The notes below the pieces were generated by a model. The model was not told the DNA's origin. It made no database searches and was given only the letters and a program-made list of their open reading frames with translations. A stretch of DNA of 64,000 nucleotides from Vibrio rhizosphaerae (GTDB lineage: Bacteria > Pseudomonadota > Gammaproteobacteria > Enterobacterales > Vibrionaceae): NCBI RefSeq assembly GCF_024347095.1, contig NZ_AP024904.1, forward strand, positions 372,001 to 436,000. The letters run 5' to 3'. Both the position numbers and the translations under genes were made by a program. Of this stretch, positions 46,045 to 54,847 are shown in pieces. Each line of letters begins with the position of its first letter. Position 1 is the stretch's first letter.

Positions 46045-47790
46045 ATGAGTCAAGTTGTTATTCCTCTGGAATTTGAACGCTATTTGCAAGATCGGCTGGT
46101 CAATGGACTGGCTCCGGATATGAACGAGATGATCTTTGCTTATCTGCCGGATTTGGATCCGGAACAAGACATTGATCGCAATCTGGGGCTGCCGGATCCG
46201 TCTTACTGGGTACATCAACAGGAGATTACCCAGAAGGCCAAACTCCACAATGATGCAGTCATCTATTCGGTGGTGATTCCCGGCGATGTTGAGGTATTTA
46301 CCTTTAATGCGATTTATTTACATGACAAACATACCGCACATTCCTGTGGTTTGGCGGTGCACAAAATCGCTGAAACCAAAGAGCCGGAGATGTCGAGCAT
46401 CCGTTCTTGTGTGCAGCAATACTCCGGTGCTGCAACTGCAGCGGATATTCATGTCACTCCGGAGAGTTGGCAGATCGATTATCAGGCCCGTTTGTATGGT
46501 ATGGATGACGATTTACGTTTGGCATGTTTTGATCTGTTTGGTGCAGCTTCATTCTTAGCGGATGGTTTTCGGGTTAAGTCTGTTGATGGGAAATATATCT
46601 GTGAAGCCGGAACGGGATATGTGGCAGGGCTGCGTTGTGTCAATCTCAGCCAGACTGACATCGCTGGTGTCGTGCCAGATTGCGGGGTTTATCTCGATGT
46701 GAGCTGGCAGGGTGAAGTACGAAGCCGTTGGACAAGCCAGTGGAAAATCACTGCCAGTAATACAGTTTTGACGGATTATGTTGTCGACGGTGTTCAGCAT
46801 TATGTCACGCAAATTGCCCGGATCGAAACGGACGGCCGGGTGACGGATCGCCGTCATCTGGGGCTGGATGAACATAATCTTCCCGATGCAACAACCTTGT
46901 CAAAAGGGGCGGTTGTTTTAGCGAGCGATGCACAAGTGAATGCCGGCCAGGGCGCTGGCGTGGTATCACCGCAGCAGTTAAAGCAGGCATTGGGACGATT
47001 CGGCCTGTTTGGCAAAGCTGCAACGTTTAACGATTTTGATACTCAGGTAAATACCGGTTTTTTCACCGCATCATCCACAGTGCTAAGTCCACCAATTGCA
47101 AGCACCGATGGTTGGTTCTTAACCGTATTACGTGGCAGTGATAACTATCTACACCAAACGGCTCATGATGCATCTGCGGTAAACCGAACATTTACCCGGG
47201 CGAAAGCGGCAGGTGTCTGGAGTCCGTGGGTTCAAATGACGACTGGGAATGATATCCAGCGCAGCTTTGTCGGGATGATCGCTGATTTTCAAATCGCCGC
47301 GCCGAAGCCCGGCTGGTTGAATGCCAACGGAGGCGAAGTTTCCCGCACCACTGATGCAATTTTGTGGCAATACGCCCAAGATGCCGAGCTGATCATTGAG
47401 CAGGCAACCAAAGATGCTGACCCGATGAAGTATGCCGCCTATTTCGGTGACGGTGATGGGTCAACTACATTCACTCTGCCGAATTTCCATCTGGGGCATT
47501 TCCGGCGTGGAACTCCGTCAGGCGTGACACACGGTACAACGCAAGGGGATGCAATTCGGAATATTTGGGGTGGTTTTACCACAAATAATGGATGGATGTT
47601 TACTGGGGCACAAGGGGCATTTGTTAGGACTGGGGGGATAATGAATCTTGCGAATGCAACAACGAATGCGGGAACATCAATGGTTAGCCCTGCTCTTGAA
47701 TTTCATGCATCCAATATTGTACCGACATCAACCGAAAACCGCCCCTATACCGTCAATATTGCTGTGAAAATTTTCAGAGGATGGCTATAA
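46045..47790 (+). CDS. Tail fibre 2
   Basis: This 581-residue fibre shares the N-terminal attachment domain with fibres 1 and 3 (MSQVVIPLEFERYLQDRLVN), including VTPESWQIDYQARLYG and the TKGAVV-like joint near 295. Its C-terminal ~250 residues are different. FTASSTVLSPPIASTDGWFL and DGDGSTTFTLPNFHLGHFRRG belong to another fibre-tip type. It should recognise another surface receptor. It is followed 2 nt later by its small accessory gene. Confidence 0.87.
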   Translation: MSQVVIPLEFERYLQDRLVNGLAPDMNEMIFAYLPDLDPEQDIDRNLGLPDPSYWVHQQEITQKAKLHNDAVIYSVVIPGDVEVFTFNAIYLHDKHTAHSCGLAVHKIAETKEPEMSSIRSCVQQYSGAATAADIHVTPESWQIDYQARLYGMDDDLRLACFDLFGAASFLADGFRVKSVDGKYICEAGTGYVAGLRCVNLSQTDIAGVVPDCGVYLDVSWQGEVRSRWTSQWKITASNTVLTDYVVDGVQHYVTQIARIETDGRVTDRRHLGLDEHNLPDATTLSKGAVVLASDAQVNAGQGAGVVSPQQLKQALGRFGLFGKAATFNDFDTQVNTGFFTASSTVLSPPIASTDGWFLTVLRGSDNYLHQTAHDASAVNRTFTRAKAAGVWSPWVQMTTGNDIQRSFVGMIADFQIAAPKPGWLNANGGEVSRTTDAILWQYAQDAELIIEQATKDADPMKYAAYFGDGDGSTTFTLPNFHLGHFRRGTPSGVTHGTTQGDAIRNIWGGFTTNNGWMFTGAQGAFVRTGGIMNLANATTNAGTSMVSPALEFHASNIVPTSTENRPYTVNIAVKIFRGWL

Positions 47791-47792
47791 GC

Positions 47793-48146
47793 ATGAATAA
47801 AAAAATAACCGCGTATCATTATTCGTCTGAGTCTGGCTTATTGGTCGGGACCAGTCCGGCCTTTATTGAGTATGGCTATGATCATTATATCAAACCGCAG
47901 TGCGCCACATTTACGTCACCACCGGAGTTCGATAGCGCCACCCAGCAGTGCCGTTATCTGCCAGAGAGCGATAGCTGGCAAGTTGAAGCAAGGTCTGAAG
48001 TGAAAGAAGAGCAGACTGAAACTTCGTTATCGACGCAAGCGGAGCCGTCGGGAGATGCGCCATCAATTACGGATCAACAAACGTTATCTGCACCAGCGAA
48101 ACCCGGTGCTGTGCGACGGCTGCTGAACCGGCTGACTTCCCGCTGA
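47793..48146 (+). CDS. Small fibre accessory protein 2
   Basis: This 117-residue protein starts at the ATG at 47793, just after the fibre 2 stop. A longer start at 47781 overlaps fibre 2. It is Ser/Thr/Gln-rich, and the N-terminus (YHYSSESGLLVGTSPAFIEYG) suits a fibre chaperone. It ends in a basic P-x-K-P...LLNRLTSR tail like accessory protein 1. It is much shorter than the other two accessory proteins and lacks the usual chaperone C-domain. Confidence 0.65.
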   Translation: MNKKITAYHYSSESGLLVGTSPAFIEYGYDHYIKPQCATFTSPPEFDSATQQCRYLPESDSWQVEARSEVKEEQTETSLSTQAEPSGDAPSITDQQTLSAPAKPGAVRRLLNRLTSR

Positions 48147-48240
48147 GTAACAGAGCATATCTGAATGATTAATCATGCTGACGGTTGGAAGCTCATGGCA
48201 GTTTTCTGACCGGGCAGCAAATAAGAGAAAGGTGTTTATC

Positions 48241-50175
48241 ATGAGTCAGGTTGTGATTCCTTTAGAATTTGAACGTTATCTGCAAGATCGCATTATCAAC
48301 GGGCTGGCCCCGGATATGAATGAAATGATCTTTGCTTATATCCCTGGTTTAGACCCGGAACAACCAGTCGATCGCAATCAGGGGCTGCCGGATCCGTCGT
48401 ACTGGGTCTATCAACAAGATGTCACCCAGCAGGCGAAGTTAAATGATGACGCAATCATTTATTCGCTGGTGATCGCCGGTGATGTAAAAAAATTTACATT
48501 TAATGCGATTTATCTGCATGACAAAAAGACCGCCAATTCTTGTGGGTTGGTGGTGCACAAAATGACGGAAACTAAAGAGCCGGAGATGTCGAGTGTTCGT
48601 TCCTGCGTGCAGCAATATTCAGGGGCGGCCTCGATTGCGAAGATTCACGTGACGCCGGAAAGCTGGCAGATCGATTATCAAGCCCGCTTGTATGGTATCG
48701 ATGACGACTTACGTTTGGCATGTTGGGATCTGTTTGGGGATGCATCATTTCTTGGTAATGGATTTCAGGTTAAAGCGTCAGATGGTGGTTATCAGTGTTC
48801 TCCCGGTGTCGGATATGTGGGCGGATTACGTTGTGTGAATGACGCATTAACAACGCTCTCCAACGTGCAGGCTGGGGATGGCATCTATCTGGATGTGAGT
48901 TGGCAAGGGGATGTGCTGAGCCGTTGGGCAACACAGTGGAAACTAGTGGTGAGTGCGACACCTTTAACCGACTATGTGGATCACGGAACACAACACTATG
49001 TAACACAGATTGCCGCAGTGAAAGCGAGTGGCAGTGTGACCGATCTGAGACATTTAGGGATTGATGAGAGCAAGCTTCCCAACGCGACCACAACGAGAAA
49101 AGGGGTGGTGGCTCTGGCGACTGACGGCAATGTCAAAACTGGCAAAGGCACCGGTGTGATCTCTCCGCGGCAGTTGAAACAAGCGTTGGATCAGTTCGGG
49201 GGATTTGGTCAGCCTGTCGATTTGGGCATGATTACTGATAATACTGCGCTGGATAGTGCACCGATGGGATTTATATCCTTTGCTTCGGCTTTACCGTTTG
49301 ATCCGGACGCGGTGGCAGTTGCATGGCAGGGTATTAAAGTGGCCTCAGATGATGAAACTTATGATGGTGCCTATACGGTGATCGTATGTTCAAATAATGC
49401 AGAATCACCACCGATGATGGCATTTTATCATTCAACTAAAAATCAATGGTCTGCAGTTCTGACGAACATTAATGCTCAATTTGCACCATATCAACCCGAT
49501 CGCGTTTATCGAACAGGGGATGTTTGTACAACTTATGATTCTGGAACCGGAGAACGAAAATTCTGGCAAATGTACGCAGGTCCGAACATGACTTGTTTAG
49601 GGAAAAACCCAGATGATCCATTAAATCGACATGATGGATGGTCCGATTCGTCAGCCCCATTCTGGTGGATTCCGTATGGCGGGAAAGTGGGACAGCCCTT
49701 TTTCTGGCTTGACACGACGCCGCCAGAAGAAGCGGTCATGGAGATAAATGCGGATTTACCAATTTCTGTCTATTGGCGTTTAGCCAAAGCATATCCACAC
49801 TTGGTGACCGGAGATACGATTAATACAGGGGAAATACGAGGGGAATTTCTGAGAGTACTTGATCAAGGACGAGGTATTGATGCTGAGCGTAGTATTAACT
49901 CATGGCAAAATTCCTCAGCATTTGTAGGAGATGGTGATGGTTATAATATTTTAGTTCCTAATCTTAGTTCTGCCGAACATAAAAGAGTTTTGGGTTTTGA
50001 ATTTGATAAAGCAACTGATTCAATATCAGCGAATTTTGCTGCGCTTAATAATAATGATCGAAATGCAAAAGTGATCACTTCTGGGGCAAAAAGTCTGGAG
50101 ACAGCGAATATAACATCAGATTTCGCTCGGTTAAGAGTCCGCAATATCGCTCGTCCAATGGCTATTTACATATAG
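48241..50175 (+). CDS. Tail fibre 3
   Basis: This 644-residue fibre starts at MSQVVIPLEFERYLQDRIIN (48241, AGAAAGG upstream); the in-frame start at 48175 is unlikely. The N-terminal ~325 residues are shared with the other fibres, and residues about 330-410 resemble fibre 1 (AWQGIKVASDDETYDGAYTV). The C-terminus is distinct, with a carbohydrate-module-like segment (YQPDRVYRTGDVCTTYDSGT...FWQMYAGPN) and a DGDGYNILVPNLSS tip. Nucleotide similarity to fibres 1 and 2 in the 5' third is high by eye. Confidence 0.87.
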   Translation: MSQVVIPLEFERYLQDRIINGLAPDMNEMIFAYIPGLDPEQPVDRNQGLPDPSYWVYQQDVTQQAKLNDDAIIYSLVIAGDVKKFTFNAIYLHDKKTANSCGLVVHKMTETKEPEMSSVRSCVQQYSGAASIAKIHVTPESWQIDYQARLYGIDDDLRLACWDLFGDASFLGNGFQVKASDGGYQCSPGVGYVGGLRCVNDALTTLSNVQAGDGIYLDVSWQGDVLSRWATQWKLVVSATPLTDYVDHGTQHYVTQIAAVKASGSVTDLRHLGIDESKLPNATTTRKGVVALATDGNVKTGKGTGVISPRQLKQALDQFGGFGQPVDLGMITDNTALDSAPMGFISFASALPFDPDAVAVAWQGIKVASDDETYDGAYTVIVCSNNAESPPMMAFYHSTKNQWSAVLTNINAQFAPYQPDRVYRTGDVCTTYDSGTGERKFWQMYAGPNMTCLGKNPDDPLNRHDGWSDSSAPFWWIPYGGKVGQPFFWLDTTPPEEAVMEINADLPISVYWRLAKAYPHLVTGDTINTGEIRGEFLRVLDQGRGIDAERSINSWQNSSAFVGDGDGYNILVPNLSSAEHKRVLGFEFDKATDSISANFAALNNNDRNAKVITSGAKSLETANITSDFARLRVRNIARPMAIYI

Positions 50176-50185
50176 AGGAGCCACT

Positions 50186-50752
50186 ATGAAATATTGGCAA
50201 TTTGATACTGTCACAAGAGAAGTTTCTACCGTTGCAACAGAGGCTTTAAAGCGTGGAGGGATATTTCATATTCCAGCTAATGCTATCACGGTTCGTCCTC
50301 GAGAACCTAAATCTGGATTTGCCGTTGTTGCTTTCAAAAATAAAAATGGCACCAAATATATCGAAGATTATCGAGGGACATTGATTACGCACAAGACGAC
50401 TTATTCGACGAAAGTTCACAGTACTCTCGGTCCAATTCCAGAAGACTGGACACTCAAACCTCGACCATTACATAGTTATTGGGATAGCGATATTGGTGAC
50501 TGGATAATTGATAGCGCTTCTCAGGAAAGAGAGATAGCAGAATCTGAATACCAATGGGTTCAAAAAGAACTGGCCAATGTTGATATCCAGCTTAAGTATC
50601 ACGCCACCGGCGATACAAAGAGACAGCAACTGACCGCTGAGGACTGGTATGGCTATGCGATTGCTTTGCGCGATTACACCACTACGGATGACGCAGGTCA
50701 GCCGGTGCTGGTGGGGAATACTCGCCCGATCCGGCCAACGGACGAGGGCTAA
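50186..50752 (+). CDS. Tail fibre assembly protein 3
   Basis: This 188-residue protein has a typical fibre-assembly C-terminus (QLTAEDWYGYAIALRDYTTTDDAGQPVLV). It follows fibre 3 by 10 bp with a GAGGAG site. It should fold or trimerise the fibre 3 tip. It has no basic R-L-N-R tail, unlike the first two accessory proteins. Confidence 0.78.
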   Translation: MKYWQFDTVTREVSTVATEALKRGGIFHIPANAITVRPREPKSGFAVVAFKNKNGTKYIEDYRGTLITHKTTYSTKVHSTLGPIPEDWTLKPRPLHSYWDSDIGDWIIDSASQEREIAESEYQWVQKELANVDIQLKYHATGDTKRQQLTAEDWYGYAIALRDYTTTDDAGQPVLVGNTRPIRPTDEG

Positions 50753-50754
50753 TT

Positions 50755-51642
50755 ATGTGGACTCAATCATCACTCACATGGCCAACTTCGGCCAACGGGA
50801 TCCAAACCCGTGCGTCCTCGGTGATCGGGCAAGTTGGTGCAGACCATGGCGAAAATCGCTTATCCGCGCTGGAAAGTGATGCGGCATTTAGTCGTCATCC
50901 GCTCAGCCCAGATGCTCAGGGATTACTGAACCTGCGTACGGAACTGGATCATTTACTCACTCAAGGGCAAGTCCTGACGGTGACGCCGTATCAGTTTCAG
51001 GTCGGGAGCGAGTCGGAATCCGGTGAGGTTCTGGATACCGATGTTGCGATCAAGCGCTTGGCTGAGAAACTCAGAGATTATGCAGATGCGCATCGGCCCA
51101 GTGGGCAGCTTCACGCCATTGCGGTCATGATAACCGCTGCGACCCGACAGCAATTTGCGGAACAGCTCAAACAGGTCACGGCGGTCATACCGCTGCCTGA
51201 ATGGTGTCAGGCCTTGCGTCACACTCAATCGTTACTGGCCGCTGATCATGAAAAATTACGCAAACCGGCGGCAATGATTCAGCCCCGGTTTAAAGCGGTC
51301 GCCCCGCTGACGACCAAACCATTTGTCGGGATGAATGCCGCATTAGGCACGCAAATAGCAACGTTGGAGTCACTGGCCAGTGACCGCGTCAATGTCATTG
51401 GCAAGCTGCGTCAACTGGCGGAAAAGCGTCAATCGACCCTACAAGCAGTAAACGACACGCTTCAGGCCATGCAAAGCATGGATGCTCAAGTCTGGTCAAT
51501 CGCTTTAACGGCAGAACTGGCTGGCTTAAGTCACCAGCTCACAGAGATGTTGCCGCCCAATTATCATCGCTATGCGGTTGCCAGTTTGATACTCAGTGCA
51601 TCGCCAATGCCATTTTTCAAGGAGTTACTATGTTCGCCTTAA
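50755..51642 (+). CDS. Tail-associated protein of unknown role
   Basis: This 295-residue mostly helical protein has no recognised domain. The N-terminus (MWTQSSLTWPTSANGIQTRAS) and gene order match an uncharacterised gene seen between fibres and hub in K139-like tail clusters, as far as I recall. It overlaps the next gene by 13 bp, and starts 2 bp after the preceding stop, which supports a structural or assembly role. Confidence 0.65.
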   Translation: MWTQSSLTWPTSANGIQTRASSVIGQVGADHGENRLSALESDAAFSRHPLSPDAQGLLNLRTELDHLLTQGQVLTVTPYQFQVGSESESGEVLDTDVAIKRLAEKLRDYADAHRPSGQLHAIAVMITAATRQQFAEQLKQVTAVIPLPEWCQALRHTQSLLAADHEKLRKPAAMIQPRFKAVAPLTTKPFVGMNAALGTQIATLESLASDRVNVIGKLRQLAEKRQSTLQAVNDTLQAMQSMDAQVWSIALTAELAGLSHQLTEMLPPNYHRYAVASLILSASPMPFFKELLCSP

Positions 51643-52103
51643 ACGGTCAGACATTTGGATTAAAAAACCTTACCGTCAGTTTTGAACGGGAATTAAAAAG
51701 CAAAGATATGAGTGCCCAGTCGTCCGGGACTGAACAAGCAGAACAGGGCGATAAAGCGGCAACACTCAATGTCTCAGGGTTAATTGCTTTCCACGATATT
51801 CACAAGCTGGAAGCGCTGCAAACTATGAGTTCGGCCAAGGATGACAAAGGCAATCGCATGGTTTACACGATTGTCGAAGAGATGGCGAACGCGTTTAAAA
51901 TTAAGAAGGTCAGGTTCTCAGGGCGCTTTTCTGCTGCGCAGCAGGACAATGTGATGGCTTGGCAGGTGTCTTTCCAGCTCAAAGAATCAAACAGTGTGGC
52001 TGAGCAGAAAGAAGCACGTCAAAAAGAACAGACCAAAGCTAAACCGACTCAAAATCCCCGTTTTCAACAGTCGTTGAAGCAAAATGAGGAGGCGGGCCGA
52101 TGA
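51630..52103 (+). CDS. Putative baseplate/tail protein, U-position
   Basis: This 157-residue protein has a beta-rich N-terminal part (FGLKNLTVSFERELKSKDMSAQ) and a charged C-terminus. It lies directly before the hub gene, the place of P2 gpU. No family is certain. It overlaps the hub gene by 4 bp. Confidence 0.6.
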   Translation: MFALNGQTFGLKNLTVSFERELKSKDMSAQSSGTEQAEQGDKAATLNVSGLIAFHDIHKLEALQTMSSAKDDKGNRMVYTIVEEMANAFKIKKVRFSGRFSAAQQDNVMAWQVSFQLKESNSVAEQKEARQKEQTKAKPTQNPRFQQSLKQNEEAGR

Positions 52104-53692
52104 ATTTAGAAAAACGCCTCTATATTTCCGGTGAAGAAGTCCATCTGGCGCGACATATGATCAGTCTCAAATTGTCGCTCGGTGGTAAGGCGATTTTCAC
52201 TATTCAGGCTGAAAAGGCCCCGGAACGATTTGAACTGGTACGGCTGGATATTGGTTATGAGCATGATCTGTGGATTTTCTTTGAAGGGTATATCGATAAA
52301 GTTCAGCCAGCAGAAAATGGTTTCTTCAAAATCACGGTCAAAGAAAATGCCGGAATTCTCAGTCAGCGCTGGCCGATCAGCCTTGAACACCCGACCGCGA
52401 TTGATGTGCTTGATCAACTGACAGTATTGACGGGGCTGGATTTTAAATATCCGGATGCCGAATATATGCGACAAGTGATTCCCAATTTTGTCCATCAGGG
52501 GAACGGCTATCAATGTTTGGATGCTCTGGCAAAAGCGTTTGCGATTGAAGACTGTATCTGGTTTCAGGATACGGATCAGAATATTTATGTGGGGGGCTAT
52601 GCCGAGAGTCTTTTTGCTGGTAAGCCCATGTCTGTGCCGGCTGAATTTACCTCACGTCAGACCAATTCTAGTGTCACGTTCGTCCCGTATCCGATGCTGC
52701 GACCCGGCCGGGTGATGAATGGTCACCGGATTACTCGGATCGATCTGATCGAAGACGATATGACGGCTTACTGGCAACCGGTCAGCAGTGAAGCAGGGGC
52801 GCGGAAACAGCAAGTTTATAATGAGTTCCCGGAACTTTCCGCCGGCTATCACTTACCACTGTTCGGCCGGATTGAAGCGGTCCGTGATGTTGTGCCGCAA
52901 GGGAAGATCACCGATCCGTTCCGGCCGCGTTATGCCGTTGATGTGCAAATGCTGGATGCGGATCTTCAGGCGGATTCCGCCGTGCCGGTTTATCGTTCGA
53001 TTCCGCTGCCGGTTGCCATGGGTGGCATTGAATCGGGATTACTGGCCTATCCGCTGGAAGGGATGCTGGTGGAAATTGCATTCGCTTATGGTCGCAGTGA
53101 CCGGCCGATCATTCGGGGCGTTTATGGTTTCAATTATATGCTGCCGACACTTGAACCCGGTGAGCAAGTCCAGCAACAGCGGGATGAAGTCAGTCGTCGA
53201 ATTGATGGGGTTGGCAATATTAACGATAAAACCGACCAGAAAATGAGCCGTTGTGCCTATCAGATGCAGGATCAGGCACAGCATTATCAGGGTGCGTTTG
53301 GTCAGCATCAGTTGGATATTCGCGAACATAGTCAGGAAAATATTACGGGGAAAAAACAGATTGAGGCTTTGGGGGCGGTTGAATTACTGGCCGGCGATAA
53401 TCTTGAACTGGGCAGTCTGGGCAATCTGCATGTTGCTACCGCAGGGGATTGGATCACAACCGTCGGTCAACTACGCAACACCGTGATTCAATTGAATGAT
53501 CAATTAAAAATTATGGGCAACCGACTGGAAGTGATCGAAAAAGATTGGCAAGCGTCGGCAGCGAATATGCGTTTTACCGCAGATTTGATCACGATGAATG
53601 GCGGGAAAGGCGTTGTACAAGGCGACTGTATTTGTGCCTTTACCGGTAAGCCACACTCGGATCTTTCTTCCACAGTTAAGGCAGGAAAATAA
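52100..53692 (+). CDS. Baseplate hub/spike protein (gpD-gpV like)
   Basis: This 530-residue protein joins a gpD/gp27-like hub (residues 1-330; YEHDLWIFFEGYIDKVQP, VHQGNGYQCLDALAKAF) to an OB-fold spike base (PLPVAMGGIESGLLAYPLEG, RSDRPIIRGVYGFNYM). A long beta/helical C-terminal region follows (GAVELLAGDNLELGSLGNLHVA). It forms the trimeric centre of the baseplate and the puncturing tip. No toxin domain is visible at the C-terminus. The last Cys pair may seat a PAAR-like tip. Confidence 0.82.
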   Translation: MNLEKRLYISGEEVHLARHMISLKLSLGGKAIFTIQAEKAPERFELVRLDIGYEHDLWIFFEGYIDKVQPAENGFFKITVKENAGILSQRWPISLEHPTAIDVLDQLTVLTGLDFKYPDAEYMRQVIPNFVHQGNGYQCLDALAKAFAIEDCIWFQDTDQNIYVGGYAESLFAGKPMSVPAEFTSRQTNSSVTFVPYPMLRPGRVMNGHRITRIDLIEDDMTAYWQPVSSEAGARKQQVYNEFPELSAGYHLPLFGRIEAVRDVVPQGKITDPFRPRYAVDVQMLDADLQADSAVPVYRSIPLPVAMGGIESGLLAYPLEGMLVEIAFAYGRSDRPIIRGVYGFNYMLPTLEPGEQVQQQRDEVSRRIDGVGNINDKTDQKMSRCAYQMQDQAQHYQGAFGQHQLDIREHSQENITGKKQIEALGAVELLAGDNLELGSLGNLHVATAGDWITTVGQLRNTVIQLNDQLKIMGNRLEVIEKDWQASAANMRFTADLITMNGGKGVVQGDCICAFTGKPHSDLSSTVKAGK

Positions 53693-53889
53693 TGGCACTA
53701 AGTAAATCATCACTGAAAGACAAAATTATTAACGAATTGAAACAGCAGAAATTTGTCACGGAAGGAACACATGCCCGCTCTGAAGAATTGGCAACTGCAC
53801 TGGCAAATGCGATCGTCGATGAAATTAAAGAAAACGCCGAGGCGATCGTTTCCGGAGGAAGCTCTGCGGGACAGTGGCCGGTGAATTAG
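53692..53889 (+). CDS. Small tail-locus protein
   Basis: This 65-residue helical protein (KSSLKDKIINELKQQKF) starts at the last base of the hub stop (AATGG overlap). No family is recognised. The tight coupling to the hub gene suggests a baseplate or chaperone function. It is the last gene of the structural operon. Confidence 0.6.
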   Translation: MALSKSSLKDKIINELKQQKFVTEGTHARSEELATALANAIVDEIKENAEAIVSGGSSAGQWPVN

Positions 53890-53908
53890 TTCGCTTGGTA
53901 CAGATTTC

Positions 53909-54211
53909 TCATGAACGTTGTGTTTCAAACTTGAACGTTGTCATCAGAGATAACACCACCTGTTTGAGATTAGGCGGCATTTGATGCCAGAGGGTCAGGT
54001 ATTCGGCGCTGTTGAGATGATCGGCTTGCGTCATCTCAGCAACACCGAGTACCACCATAATTTGATCTCTCATCTCTAGTGTCATTGACTGACGCCCGGA
54101 TAATACTCGTTTAATTTTAGACTCGTCGATACCGGAAAGGGTTGCCAGCCGGGCATAGGAGAGGCCTTTGCTTTTTAAGATTTTCCGAATGAATATAACA
54201 GTGGGATGCAA
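53909..54211 (-). CDS. XRE-like HTH regulator
   Basis: This protein of about 100 residues has a helix-turn-helix, ILKSKGLSYARLATLSGIDESKIKRVLSG, near the N-terminus. The best-spaced start is TTG at 54211 with AAGGA 7 nt upstream; a TTG at 54217 is the alternative. A TATACT -10-like box lies just upstream. It faces the tail operon and may be a second regulator of the locus, or an unrelated gene at its right edge. Confidence 0.65.
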   Translation of the reverse strand: MHPTVIFIRKILKSKGLSYARLATLSGIDESKIKRVLSGRQSMTLEMRDQIMVVLGVAEMTQADHLNSAEYLTLWHQMPPNLKQVVLSLMTTFKFETQRS

Positions 54212-54429
54212 AATCAATCCTTAAGACAGTATACATGATAGTTAATAATATTATCATTAAAGGTATTGATTCTATTGCTGATTTTATGATGAAAGGTGGT
54301 TCGCCTGTTGAACTTTTTGCGTTGCTCAGTTTGTTTTCCGGACTAATTGAAAGTTGTTGGTAGCAGATCGCATAAAATTTATTGCACTATAGCAAAATAT
54401 ACAAATTCAACGTGAGGCATAGGGTTATT

Positions 54430-54660
54430 ATGAATAATAAAATCAAAGAGTTAGAGTATATTGCTGATGAGGCTGAGCTGGCAATGCTGGCACTCTCCTC
54501 GATGTTATTGATGGATTACAAAGGGATAGCGGTTTTACAGAAGAAAATGCATGAAATTAGTCAAAAAGCGCATCAGTTGATCGCACAGGAAACACATCAA
54601 TGTAAAACAGCTGTTTTCAGTACTGAGCATGATGCAGAAGAATATCATATATCAGTCTGA
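54430..54660 (+). CDS. Small helical hypothetical protein
   Basis: This 76-residue protein (MNNKIKELEYIADEAELAML) is predicted helical with a hydrophobic centre, AMLALSSMLLMDYKGIAVLQ. The ATG at 54430 is preferred; an in-frame start at 54382 is possible. It has no recognised family. It lies between the tail locus and thrS and may belong to either. Confidence 0.5.
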   Translation: MNNKIKELEYIADEAELAMLALSSMLLMDYKGIAVLQKKMHEISQKAHQLIAQETHQCKTAVFSTEHDAEEYHISV

Positions 54661-54705
54661 TAAATGGGTTGTGATTTCATCTCGTTGATTTAAAATGGTC
54701 GGTAA

Positions 54706-54757
54706 AGTACTCAGGATGATGCATCCGTATTTGCATCAAAATGGGTACTATTTTTAT
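54706..54757 (+). promoter_or_regulatory. Upstream leader hairpin of thrS
   Basis: AGTACTC (54706-54712) pairs with GGGTACT (54743-54749), with one wobble. An inner GATGCA/TGCATC stem (54718-54723, 54732-54737) sits inside, and ATTTTTAT follows. It could be a terminator for the upstream gene or the counterpart of the distal operator arm in E. coli thrS. Confidence 0.5.
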
Positions 54758-54808
54758 GCCGCGTGTTTTTCTCTATAAAAACACAACATTTACGAATTAA
54801 TGAAGCAT

Positions 54809-54829
54809 GTGTTGCTTGGTGCGCAACAC
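54809..54829 (+). promoter_or_regulatory. tRNA-Thr anticodon-mimic hairpin (thrS operator)
   Basis: GTGTTGC (54809-54815) pairs with GCAACAC (54823-54829) around a 7-nt loop TTGGTGC. Read as an anticodon loop, it has U at position 33 and GGU, a threonine anticodon, at 34-36. It ends about 6 nt before the ribosome site AAAGGA. E. coli ThrRS binds such a mimic to repress its own translation. Confidence 0.75.
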
Positions 54830-54847
54830 CACTGTAAAGGATAAATC

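Noticed and set aside
43161..50752. Invertible fibre switch as in Mu or P1
   Set aside because: All fibre genes are in the same direction and no serine recombinase or inverted crossover sites were found.
32208..54660. Complete or recently intact prophage
   Set aside because: No integrase, replication, terminase, portal or capsid gene in the interval, while every tail and lysis gene is open.
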